Shown piece by piece: positions 45,601-51,700 of a stretch of 64,000 nt of DNA. Each line of letters starts with the position of its first letter. Within the stretch, counting starts at the first letter, position 1. Both the position numbers and the translations under genes were made by a program. The stretch is from Pycnopodia helianthoides (taxonomy: Eukaryota; Echinodermata; Asteroidea; Forcipulatida; Asteriidae): NCBI GenBank assembly GCA_032158295.1, contig CM063249.1, positions 5,037,195 to 5,101,194 on the forward strand, written 5' to 3'. Below the pieces are notes generated by a model. The model saw only the letters and a program-made list of their open reading frames with translations. It was not told the DNA's origin and did not search any database.

Positions 45601-46222
45601 GTTGCATGGAGAGGGTTGGGATCGAGGACTATTTGTAGAACAAGGCGAAGAATTACAAATCATTTGTTGCAATGGTTTTACACACTACATTATTATTGAT
45701 AGTGGAATCTTTCCACAACAGGAAGAGGTGACCAAGGGTTATAAGGTCAAGGGGAATGGTCCAATGCGCATGTGCGTACGTCAGCCCATCTCCCGGCACC
45801 TTTGGATGAGACGCTTGGACCAAGCGAAGAACCAGCAGTGTTACCTAAAACAAACCAGGCACCTAAAACCATTAAGCCTGGCAATAATGAATACTTGCAT
45901 TGTTTAAATTGTTGGCCTGAATCAATCCTTATGTGCCTTATTTTGGTTAAACTGTTTTCATGTTTTTCTGGGAAAAAAATTAAATAGCTTCAACCTTAAT
46001 TCATTATCTATGACACGTTCTTTATTTGATCTAACGCCATCGTGGGGAAAGTGGTCGATGAAATAAGATAAAATTAACTAATTTAATTGTCTGCGTTATC
46101 AAAAATCACATTAATTCATGAATGTGATAATAAATATAAATTAACAAAAAGCAGAAGTGATAATGCAAATTAACCTTCCCACTGCCTGCTGGGCCAATGA
46201 CAAGCTGTGCGTAACGTGGCAT
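24460..46222 (-). CDS. GPN3: GPN-loop GTPase 3, eight coding exons
   Basis: GPN3 works with GPN1 in assembly and nuclear import of RNA polymerase II. Coding exons on the minus strand: 46222-46175, 45276-45168, 43801-43714, 28125-28046, 27430-27296, 26915-26810, 25481-25391, 24630-24460. They total 828 bases, so 275 aa plus stop, close to the usual 280-285. Every junction is GT-AG and in phase. Recognisable parts: [18 protein letters not shown] (P-loop), [12 protein letters not shown], a GPN loop (FGPNGGLVF), [11 protein letters not shown] (switch II), [19 protein letters not shown] (NKxD-like; Ser-Lys-Met-Asp here), and an acidic tail. Human GPN3 shows the same order. The span of 21.8 kb is mostly introns full of repeats; intron 3 (15.6 kb) hosts an opposite-strand GPCR. 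The stop-codon end has spawned a minisatellite downstream. Confidence 0.95.
24840..25322. repeat. Tandem repeat in GPN3 intron 7
   Basis: About four diverged units of 125-135 bases with landmark TTTAGCCATAATGACCTTGACATTTGG. It ends at a G run (25315-25325). Confidence 0.75.
25391..25481 (-). CDS. GPN3: GPN3 exon 7
   Basis: Encodes FLDPDPQLL and [11 protein letters not shown]. Acceptor TTTTTTCCAG, donor GTAAGT, ends in phase 0. Confidence 0.88.
25688..26735. repeat. Minisatellite with alternating units in GPN3 intron 6
   Basis: About fifteen units of roughly 68 bases (landmark ATTTGAAACTTTGCATGGTGG). Two unit types alternate for the first half, one with GTAATGTACACAGCAACATC and one with GTAAGGTTTGCAGTAACACC. 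This gives a higher-order period near 136. The right half is less regular, with an internal duplicated segment near 26430-26690. Confidence 0.9.
26810..26915 (-). CDS. GPN3: GPN3 exon 6
   Basis: Encodes [19 protein letters not shown] and the base-recognition [12 protein letters not shown]. Acceptor TGCTCAG, donor GTAAGT. Confidence 0.92.
26985..27245 (+). repeat. tRNA-derived SINE, family 1
   Basis: B-box-like GGGTTCGAGTCCTGATCGTGGC at 27022 is followed by the shared body (CACTTGTGTCCTTGAGCAAG, then CGGATGGGACATTAAGCTG). The A-box part is mostly missing. Confidence 0.7.
27296..27430 (-). CDS. GPN3: GPN3 exon 5
   Basis: Encodes [14 protein letters not shown] and [16 protein letters not shown]. 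Acceptor TCCATAG, donor GTAACT. Confidence 0.93.
28046..28125 (-). CDS. GPN3: GPN3 exon 4
   Basis: Encodes [18 protein letters not shown] and ends in the DCPG switch II motif split by the splice site. Acceptor CATGCAG, donor GTACAA. Confidence 0.92.
28126..28640. other. GPN3 intron 3, 3' end
   Basis: No exon or repeat family recognised. Confidence 0.5.
28655..28786 (-). repeat. tRNA-derived SINE, family 1
   Basis: On the minus strand GGCGTGTCATGGCCGAGCCG (A box) and GGGTTCGAGTCCCGG (B box) are well preserved, followed by TTATGACACTTGTGTCC. Confidence 0.75.
28947..29230. repeat. 42-bp tandem repeat at one end of a MITE-like repeat
   Basis: Four near-perfect 42-base units (28947-29112; landmark AGGGATAGATTTCACAAAGA) run into a body ending TTCTTTGTGAAATCGAGCCC (to 29230). 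That end is an inverted match of the unit start, so the tandem array grew from one terminus of a small inverted-repeat element. A partial relative is at 48254-48400. Confidence 0.75.
29231..29584. other. Unassigned intron sequence
   Basis: No exon or repeat family recognised. Confidence 0.45.
29585..29760 (+). repeat. tRNA-derived SINE, family 2
   Basis: GCTAGATACCTCAGTTGGTA (A box) and GGTCGTTGATTCGAATCCC (B box) give a recognisable tRNA-like head, but the anticodon stem does not pair. The 3' body (GACCCCAAGTTATTTAAAA) recurs at 37600-37680. Confidence 0.7.
29880..30770. repeat. Degenerate long-unit repeat, copy 1
   Basis: About five irregular units of 100-150 bases around GACCACTACTGACCGATAGG and GTGTACACCCC, ending with AGTTTAGGAGTTATGG and TGCTTCGCAGGGCTGATATC. 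A related block is at 34400-35090; the two flank the GPCR pseudogene fragments. Confidence 0.7.
31020..31320 (+). pseudogene. GPCR pseudogene, C-terminal half
   Basis: Matches the TM6-TM7 half of the intact receptor at 36085-37023: shared SDHKALK, LTWLAF and the CLFNKSFR end (31262-31285). Deletions and frameshifts break it, with a stop directly after LTWLAF. Confidence 0.8.
32285..32398 (+). pseudogene. GPCR pseudogene, N-terminal fragment
   Basis: 38 open codons starting MTTTSANAL and including [13 protein letters not shown], matching the N-terminus and TM1 of the intact receptor. Homology stops abruptly. It lies downstream of the C-terminal fragment, so the two come from different copies or a rearrangement. 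Its alignable start supports Met 36085 as the true start of the intact gene. Confidence 0.8.
32400..33950. other. Unassigned intron sequence
   Basis: AT-rich. A long A run lies at 32696-32713. No exon or repeat family recognised. Confidence 0.45.
33955..34093 (-). repeat. tRNA-derived SINE, family 1
   Basis: On the minus strand GGCGTGTCGTGGCCAAGTGG (A box) and GTGGGTTTGAGTCCCAG (B box), then the shared CTTGTGTCCTTAAGCAAAACAC. Confidence 0.75.
34400..35090. repeat. Degenerate long-unit repeat, copy 2
   Basis: About three units like those at 29880-30560, then the same closing block (GATAGGGCAGGTGTCAAGG, AGTTTAGGAGTTATGACC, CAGCCTGCTTCGC). Several CCTGCTTTGCATAT steps occur near 34960-35010. 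Confidence 0.7.
35275..35545 (+). pseudogene. GPCR pseudogene, 5' portion
   Basis: Aligns with 36047-36260, including the 5' flank (ATCATGATCA... versus ATCGTGATCA...). The frame keeps [22 protein letters not shown] but is broken upstream by deletions and diverges after TM1. It is probably a tandem duplicate of the intact gene. Confidence 0.8.
35585..35990. repeat. 22-bp minisatellite upstream of the GPCR gene
   Basis: About eighteen units of 22 bases (CATCTTAGTGTCCCTGTGAGAA) with point changes. It ends about 60 bases before the region shared by the receptor and its pseudogene. Confidence 0.93.
36085..37023 (+). CDS. Class-A (rhodopsin-like) GPCR, single exon
   Basis: 312 aa from Met 36085. 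An upstream in-frame Met at 36052 exists, but the pseudogene at 32285 aligns from 36085. N-glycosylation site NAS at residue 7. Seven hydrophobic spans are visible: TM1 with AGN, TM2 with LAVADLL, TM3 ending in ERY (the E/DRY motif), TM6 with FAGCFSPFF (Phe where CWxP has Trp), and TM7 with NVYIY (Val for Pro in NPxxY). Cys before TM3 (ICDII) and Cys in loop 2 (VCYYRDD) can form the usual disulfide. The tail is short, about 25 residues. Ligand unknown; it could be any amine-, lipid- or peptide-type orphan. It lies inside intron 3 of GPN3 on the opposite strand, among three broken relatives. Confidence 0.9.
   Translation: MDTISANASGLFPSFVALRTVFIAIIALLIVAGNILSIAVTRRVTNIADSTKVLMTLLAVADLLIGILALFCIVASAQDRWPFPGTICDIIMVGNSFCFLMSVATITFLNIERYIAVTRPFKFPVWCSKKNTVILVLVSSAVSLMSCICTYFILGKTGISVQYFPASAVCYYRDDSAIVLTIFLIFLDIIPVLTMTGIYFHLIKISRDHSRRIPQHGHVNNPSDHKALKAFLVVTLTFAGCFSPFFITSILEALTKTSSPDWLQFILTWLAFCNSFLNVYIYCLFNKSFRQMAKKVILERTSCNRTVMPINI
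37140..37600 (+). mobile_element. LINE C-terminal remnant split by a MITE
   Basis: Fragments of a CR1/L2-like RT tail: [12 protein letters not shown] before 37205, and [21 protein letters not shown] after 37402. A 193-bp MITE (37209-37401) separates them. Confidence 0.75.
37209..37401. mobile_element. Small MITE
   Basis: 193 bp with 18-base inverted ends differing at two positions (TGTCACACAGGGCAATTT and the complement of AAATTGCCTCGTGTGACA). It interrupts the LINE remnant, so it is the younger insertion. Confidence 0.8.
37602..38358. other. Intron sequence; 3' piece of SINE family 2 at its start
   Basis: 37602-37680 matches the 3' body of the SINE at 29585 (CAGTCAGTTTCCCCTGTGGTT). Nothing recognised in the rest. 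Confidence 0.5.
38359..38595. mobile_element. TTAA-type MITE, family 3
   Basis: About 237 bp between TTAA sites, with short inverted ends (AACCCTCTTGCTGTC / GACAGTAGGAGGGTT). Related fragments occur at 52686-52745, 53090-53260 and 57360-57450. Confidence 0.65.
38864..39221. mobile_element. TTAA-type MITE, family 2
   Basis: 358 bp between TTAA sites with inverted ends (AGGAATATTACAGAATTGGT / ACCAATTCTGTAATGTTCCT). Relatives: 13815-13982 (half), 51118-51500, 55766-56156. Confidence 0.85.
39750..39784. repeat. (ATC)n microsatellite
   Basis: About eleven ATC triplets with one interruption. Confidence 0.9.
39785..40970. other. Intron sequence
   Basis: 39835-39900 (TTCAGCACCCTAGAGCATGCC) resembles 41845-41875, probably a LINE 3' UTR scrap. 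No exon recognised elsewhere. Confidence 0.4.
41482..41823. mobile_element. TTAA-type MITE
   Basis: 342 bp between TTAA sites with inverted ends (TGTACACTTTTGGTAA / TTACCAATAGTGTACA). It contains a TTATCGCGCGCGATAA palindrome at about 41650. Confidence 0.8.
42171..42424 (+). repeat. tRNA-derived SINE, family 1 (good copy)
   Basis: Leu/Ser-type head GGCACGACGTGGCCGAGCGG (A box) and GTGGGTTTGAGTCCC (B box), then the shared body. Nearly identical to 43285-43560, so the family was recently active. Confidence 0.85.
43285..43560 (+). repeat. tRNA-derived SINE, family 1 (good copy)
   Basis: Nearly identical to 42171-42424 over the full head and body, and extends further 3' (GCGCCGCAGCACCTTGTAAG). 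Confidence 0.85.
43714..43801 (-). CDS. GPN3: GPN3 exon 3
   Basis: Encodes [14 protein letters not shown] and the diagnostic Gly-Pro-Asn loop ([12 protein letters not shown]). Donor GTAAGT, ends in phase 2. Followed by the 15.6-kb intron. Confidence 0.93.
44240..44615. mobile_element. TTAA-type MITE, family 1, copy 2
   Basis: 376 bp between TTAA sites, in the opposite orientation to 17916-18300. Carries the GAGACCTCACGCGTGAGGTCTC central palindrome. Confidence 0.88.
44612..44950. repeat. Adjoining MITE-like element
   Basis: Begins at the TTAA shared with the preceding MITE. Inverted ends are weak (ACAACATTGGTCATT / AGTCTTACCAATGTT). Internal text resembles families 1 and 2. Confidence 0.55.
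45168..45276 (-). CDS. GPN3: GPN3 exon 2
   Basis: Starts at the Ser-Thr that completes the P-loop and contains [15 protein letters not shown]. Acceptor TTATATTACAG, donor GTTCGT, ends in phase 1. Confidence 0.9.
45277..46174. other. GPN3 intron 1
   Basis: No repeat family recognised. Open stretches on both strands near 45350-45900 have no family resemblance. Confidence 0.5.
46175..46222 (-). CDS. GPN3: GPN3 exon 1 (coding part)
   Basis: Sixteen codons, from the start Met through the P-loop Lys. The donor is GTTAAT, weaker than consensus. The 5' UTR continues toward 46290. Confidence 0.9.
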
Positions 46223-46390
46223 TTTGTTGGTGACAGCAGTTCAATTATTGTAGACCTTCAAGATGCCTATTTGTCGTTTGATCTGATGAGAAAATAAAAA
46301 TAAGACAGTTGATAAATTACCTGTACAAATCTACAGGGGGGGGGAGGGGGTCAAAAGACTGCAGGGCTCGTAACTCAAAATAACTACTGG

Positions 46391-47111
46391 AATAGTTGCG
46401 ATAATCGTAACCCTCCATCCTCCCGACGGTCGGAGACCGGAGGGTTACGAGTCATGCAGTGCAAAAACTTACCAGAAACTGACCGAAATGTCCATGGACC
46501 GCGCTTCCCCTAAATCAACCAATCAGCGTAAACCAAACCGTTGTGTAGGCGTGGCGATCGTTTGTGTGCGACTGTGCGTGCACGCAGTTAATGTATTTAA
46601 CGGATTTGCACCATCTGCAGTTTGCGCTGATTAATTGCAGGAACAGCATTCCAGAACGTGCGCTCAATCTGGAAATTTTTCCTCATAAATATCCTGTGAT
46701 TGTGCAACTCAACAAAATGCGCTCGACGACGAGTCCGCTTACGCTGATTGGTCGAGATGTTGCTAGGGCATGAATCGCGAGGTTCAAAAAACGGACCTGA
46801 GATTGTCTACGCTTCACGAGAATTTCGCTCAGTCTCTGGTAAGTTTTTGTCTTTTTTTCTTAAAATACTTTCTCAATGATGTTTTGAGTACCGTAATACG
46901 AATAGATTCATGACACATTGATGATCACATCCATGTTTTTAGAATGTGTGTCATGTTTTTTGAAAGTGGTAAAAATTGGGCAAATCTGGTGACTAGTCTG
47001 ACCAAAATAGTCAAAATTGCAATTTCGCCACTTTTTTTGCATTGCATGACTCGTAACCCTGCGGTCTCCGACCGTCGGGAGGATGGAGGATTACAATTAT
47101 CGCAACTACTA
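46391..47111. mobile_element. Non-autonomous TIR element upstream of GPN3
   Basis: About 720 bp flanked by inverted repeats of about 75 bases, near 46395-46465 and 47035-47107 (landmark CATCCTCCCGACGGTCGGAG, itself palindromic in the middle). The interior has no clear coding region. It lies in the 2.5 kb between the divergent GPN3 and ARPC3 genes. Confidence 0.7.
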
Positions 47112-47391
47112 CTACTGGAAAAGAAAAATTTGTTAAAAGACCAGAATCAAAATGAAAAAAACAACTATCACAATGTTGTGTATGCACTGTCCAATTCTGC
47201 TTCTATGGTTTAACCGCCTGACCACCATCATAATTCATATGGATGGTGACACTTAGTGAACATGGTCATAGATGATGGTGAGTGACACTGATAACTCAAC
47301 TGATTTACACCATCCATCACGTCCATGCAAGGACAGGCTCCATGGACTATGTAGTAATTATGTAATCGTATTATGATTCATAGTCCATAGC

Positions 47392-48045
47392 TACTCCTAG
47401 AATTATGAGGTTCCATGAACCTCATAGAGGTCCATGTACAAACTACAATACAAAACTTTTTTTCATTTACGTTTCTGCACCTGGAGTTCTCATTTGAAAT
47501 CGGATCTCGCCAAAATTAGGCTCTACGTGTTCCTTGGAATCTCATTGAGCGTTGCATGGGTCAAGAAAATCCACTCCGCAAATTTAAAATTGTTAAAAAG
47601 CAATAAATTCTTACCGTCATTCCCAGTCCTCTTCAAACAGTGTGAGTGTTATAACAAATATGGCGCTGGAGTCACATGATGTGTGTACAAAACCAACCTA
47701 CAGTTGCCGGGACCAGCGTTGCTGCGCGCGGAGTACCAGTTTGTTCGGTAGACCTTTGCGAGCGCAGCAAGCGCCATATTTGTTATAACACTCACACTGT
47801 TTGAAGAGGACTGGGAATGACGGTAAGAATTTATTGCTTTTTAACAATTTTAAATTTGCGGAGTGGATTTTCTTGACCCATGCAACGCTCAATGAGATTC
47901 CAAGGAACACGAAGAGCCTAATTTTGGCGAGATCCGATTTCAAATGAGAACTCCAGGTGCAGAAACGTAAATGAAAAAAAGTTTTGTATTGTAGTTTGTA
48001 CATGGACCTCTATGAGGTTCATGGAACCTCATAATTCTAGGAGTA
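47392..48045. mobile_element. Foldback transposon, copy 1
   Basis: 654 bp made of two 276-bp inverted arms (47392-47667 and 47770-48045, apparently one mismatch) around a 102-bp centre. Termini TACTCCTAG / CTAGGAGTA. A perfect 9-bp target duplication, GTCCATAGC, flanks it (47383-47391 and 48046-48054). A 9-bp duplication with very long TIRs fits Mutator-like or Foldback elements. No transposase gene; open frames in the arms are palindrome by-products. Confidence 0.92.
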
Positions 48046-48054
48046 GTCCATAGC

Positions 48055-48559
48055 ATGATGATAGAGCCTGTCTGTATGAATATGATCACATTCACACTAC
48101 CCTACCACCAGCAGTACCACTGGCATTGCTGGTCACTGGCACTGCCTGCTGACACTTGACAGTGCACTGACAATGCACTGGACATGCTGGACTGTCACTA
48201 CTGCATGTAGCCTGCACTTTTAGTTTTACTTGCACTGCAGACAGCAGAGTGCAGGGGTCGATTTCACAAAGCACTAAGATTCATCTTAAGATGAGTTATC
48301 AGTATTACCATAGTGATTTGTATTGTGACATCACTCTTTGCTATGCAACTGCGATGGATTTGCAGTTACGATCAGTCTGAACCATGACAAACAGTTTTAG
48401 GGCTATAGCATCTTTTAAATTAAACTGATGTTATTCTAACACTGCAGTTTATGATAATTAATTAAATGTACTCCATAAAAAACTAAAACAAACAATCTAA
48501 CACTAAGTAACACTAACACTACTCACTAGTAACAGTACACGCCAATTTTACCTACCCAT
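48055..48559. other. ARPC3 upstream region
   Basis: 48100-48250 is a run of short CACTGGCA/TGCACTG-type words (cryptic simple sequence). 48254-48400 resembles the element at 28978-29230. No exon recognised. Confidence 0.5.
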
Positions 48560-48727
48560 GTCTCATGGGCGCAGCCATCTTGTAAAACACTGATGCATTG
48601 TGGTTCAAAATAGTCACGTGACATGAAGAAGAGGTAGTGGCCGGTGGTACTTCCGCGTTGAGGACTGCGGGTGGAACTGTATTTCGTTTGCTTGTGTAGT
48701 TGAAGAACTGTTTAAAATCACACCAAA
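48560..48727 (+). promoter_or_regulatory. ARPC3 promoter and 5' UTR
   Basis: A YY1-type GCAGCCATCTTG (about 48571), an E-box CACGTG (about 48616) and an ETS-like ACTTCCG (about 48649) precede the first exon. No TATA box is obvious, as is usual for a housekeeping gene. Transcription start not determined. Confidence 0.55.
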
Positions 48728-48733
48728 ATGCCG
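48728..48733 (+). CDS. ARPC3: ARPC3 exon 1 (two codons)
   Basis: ATG CCG followed by donor GTAAGA. Such a tiny coding first exon is confirmed by phase with exon 2 (Ala-Tyr-His). Confidence 0.88.
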
Positions 48734-51700
48734 GTAAGAAGATGAGTACAGTCTCAAATTGTTTTTACTGTTTAGTTTGTGTGACTTTTACAAGTTTTTA
48801 TTATCAAATTAACTCAAAGTTTAACCATTATAGGCCTTATTTAGTATAATTTAACTATACTATCATGATAATTGTAATTAATTAAAAATTTAAAGTTTAA
48901 GAACGCAGTTCTACTTCTAGTTCAGTTGCCAGTTAGTTAGCAATATTATTATTGTTCAACTAGTTTTAGTTGATTTGATTTCGCATGGGTTTTTATAAAT
49001 TATAATTTACATATAAAACGAGTCAAAATTCATCCAAAAAATCCTTCCAAGACACTAGGCCTACAACAATAATTATTATTTACACAGTTTGATAAAAAGC
49101 ACAAGCAGACAAGGAAATGGATAGGACTTGTTAAATTTACACTGTTGTTGTGGTCCAGCAATATGTTTGAAGTAGAACATTTACTAGTGTATGTATGTCT
49201 AACTAGGACATGTAGGAGTAACTTACTCCTAGAATTATGAGGTTCCATGAACCTCATAGAGGTCCATGTACAAACTACAATACAAAACTTTTTTTCATTT
49301 ACGTTTCTGCACCTGGAGTTCTCATTTGAAATCGGATCTCGCCAAAATTAGGCTCTACGTGTTCCTTGGAATCTCATTGAGCGTTGCATGGGTCAAGAAA
49401 ATCCACTCCGCAAATTTAAAATTGTTAAAAAGCAATAAATTCTTACCGTCATTCCCAGTCCTCTTCAAACAGTGTGAGTGTTATAACAAATATGGCGCTT
49501 GCTGCGCTCGCAAAGGTCTACCGAACAAACTGGTACTCCGCGCGCAGCAACGCTGGTCCCGGCAACTGTAGGTTGGTTTTGTACACACATCATGTGACTC
49601 CAGCGCCATATTTGTTATAACACTCACACTGTTTGAAGAGGACTGGGAATGACGGTAAGAATTTATTGCTTTTTAACAATTTTAAATTTGCGGAGTGGAT
49701 TTTCTTGACCCATGCAACGCTCAATGAGATTCCAAGGAACACGTAGAGCCTAATTTTGGCGAGATCCGATTTCAAATGAGAACTCCAGGTGCAGAAACGT
49801 AAATGAAAAAAAGTTTTGTATTGTAGTTTGTACATGGACCTCTATGAGGTTCATGGAACCTCATAATTCTAGGAGTAGGAGTAACTATGGAATACAGGTA
49901 CACTCAAGAATGCTGCGCACTGTATGTGCGTGACTGTGAGTGTGGGTGTGACTCCGACCATAGCGGAGACGCAGGTTGTAGCTTTGAAGTGTACCTGCAT
50001 TCTATAGACGTCATAGTTGACCCGTTTAACTACCTATTCTAGCCCCACACACCGGCGCTTGTGGCAAAGGAGGTGAACCCTTATAAATATAGCAGGCATG
50101 GAATTTCATCTTTGAGAGGGCAAGACCATTTTTTATTTTGCAAAGGGCACTTCCATTGGGAAATCTTAATAAAGTCTATCGGAAACCTTTGAAGGGGCAT
50201 CAAGGCCACGACCAGGGGCAATAGAGGCCATGGCCTCCAGGTAATTCCAGGCCTGTATAGCCACACTTGGACTAACTACAAAAGTGCAAGCTCATCCAAT
50301 TGTGCAGCATCCCCTATGGGCGGGTCGGCACTTTTAACCAGTTCTACTAAGTGTCCAATTTCCTCTTAAGTCTTGGCTTCCCTTGCGTGCTTTGGCTAGT
50401 TGAAATCACTTACCTTTTTATAAGTTATTGCAAATAATATTTGTAAACTTGCTCAGAATTACATCTCAATATGGACCGTGCCTATTTTTCGAATCGACAC
50501 ACAGTGCCATTTCAAAATTTGTTAATCCGATGTCACTTGTTATGAATTTGATCAGATCAAAATCATAATCTAATCTGGTTGAATAGGGTATTTCTGAAAA
50601 CATTGGGTAATTAAAGGACATGTATTTGTCCTTTCTGTCAATTATCCGTCTGATAAAATGTTAAAGACATTGGATAAGGCCTAAAACTAATAACAGATTA
50701 ATCCAGAAACCTTAAAAAATTTATTTTCATTTTTGTATTGTGTTTCCCTCCAGGCGTACCACTCTTCTTTACAAGCTCCACTGAGTATATGCAAACTAGC
50801 TTTGCTTCCACTCAATACCAAGTTTAAAGGTCCAGCACCGCCAGGTAATGCAACAGAAACGTTTTAGGGATAATACAACACTTGTGTTCAGAGTTTGCCT
50901 TGAACTTTTCCCGTATGACCAGCCAGTGGGATTAGTTTAGCTTGCCATTTCACTGGTCCATCAGCTTTTTGCTAGTTTATATTTTATATTAGATAGCTGA
51001 GCTACATGTAGCTGACCGGATGACTCAAAGAGAGTTGTGACTTTTCCTCAGTGTTTTTACAAGCATTTGGCCAGAAACTAAAAAACAATTGCCTAATTTA
51101 CTTCTTTTTATTATTTGTTTTGAAAAGTTCTATACAGAGTTGGCGAGGATTAAAAACATAATTGTTTTCGTACTCTGAAAGCTTACTGATTACAAAGTTT
51201 ATACTAGAACCATGTTTTCTGTGAAATTTTTCCCTTATAAAGTCATATTCGAGAAAGTGTTTCTGAAAACCTAAAGAAGAAACCCAACAGCTGTTTCGGT
51301 TGTCACAGCCAAAATTACGGACAATGTTTTTACATGCTGAAAATTGTCCATGGTTTTTGACTATTTTCTCCTGACTTACACAAGGATTAAGCCCCAAAAT
51401 GAACAGGTTTGTTATTTCATGTATAGGGCTGATCACATGAAACATAAACACTGTCTGTGACTATTCTATCAGCTTTACTAATTATGTATAATACCTTAAA
51501 TGGTATTTTGTGTTTCCTCAATTGTAACAGTTTTTTACTGTTTTTTCCTCCTCTGTTGAAGGTGATGGTGGAAGTGACATCATTGATGAAACTTTGTCCT
51601 TCTTCAAGGCCAATGTCTTCTTCCGAACCTATGAAATCAAAGTAAGGAGCCACAAGCTTTTACTTTTCATGGAAGTTTATGTTAAATTTGCATCGGGGGA

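Noticed and set aside
46270..46300. CTGATGAG, a hammerhead-ribozyme core word
   Set aside because: No GAAA core partner or flanking stems could be paired nearby.
46795..46860. Possible exon ending CTCTGGTAAG
   Set aside because: It lies inside the TIR element, with no open frame or acceptor and no family match.
47434..49835. Open frames of 81-101 codons in the arms of both foldback elements, on both strands
   Set aside because: The arms are palindromic copies of each other, so identical frames appear four times. There is no family resemblance.
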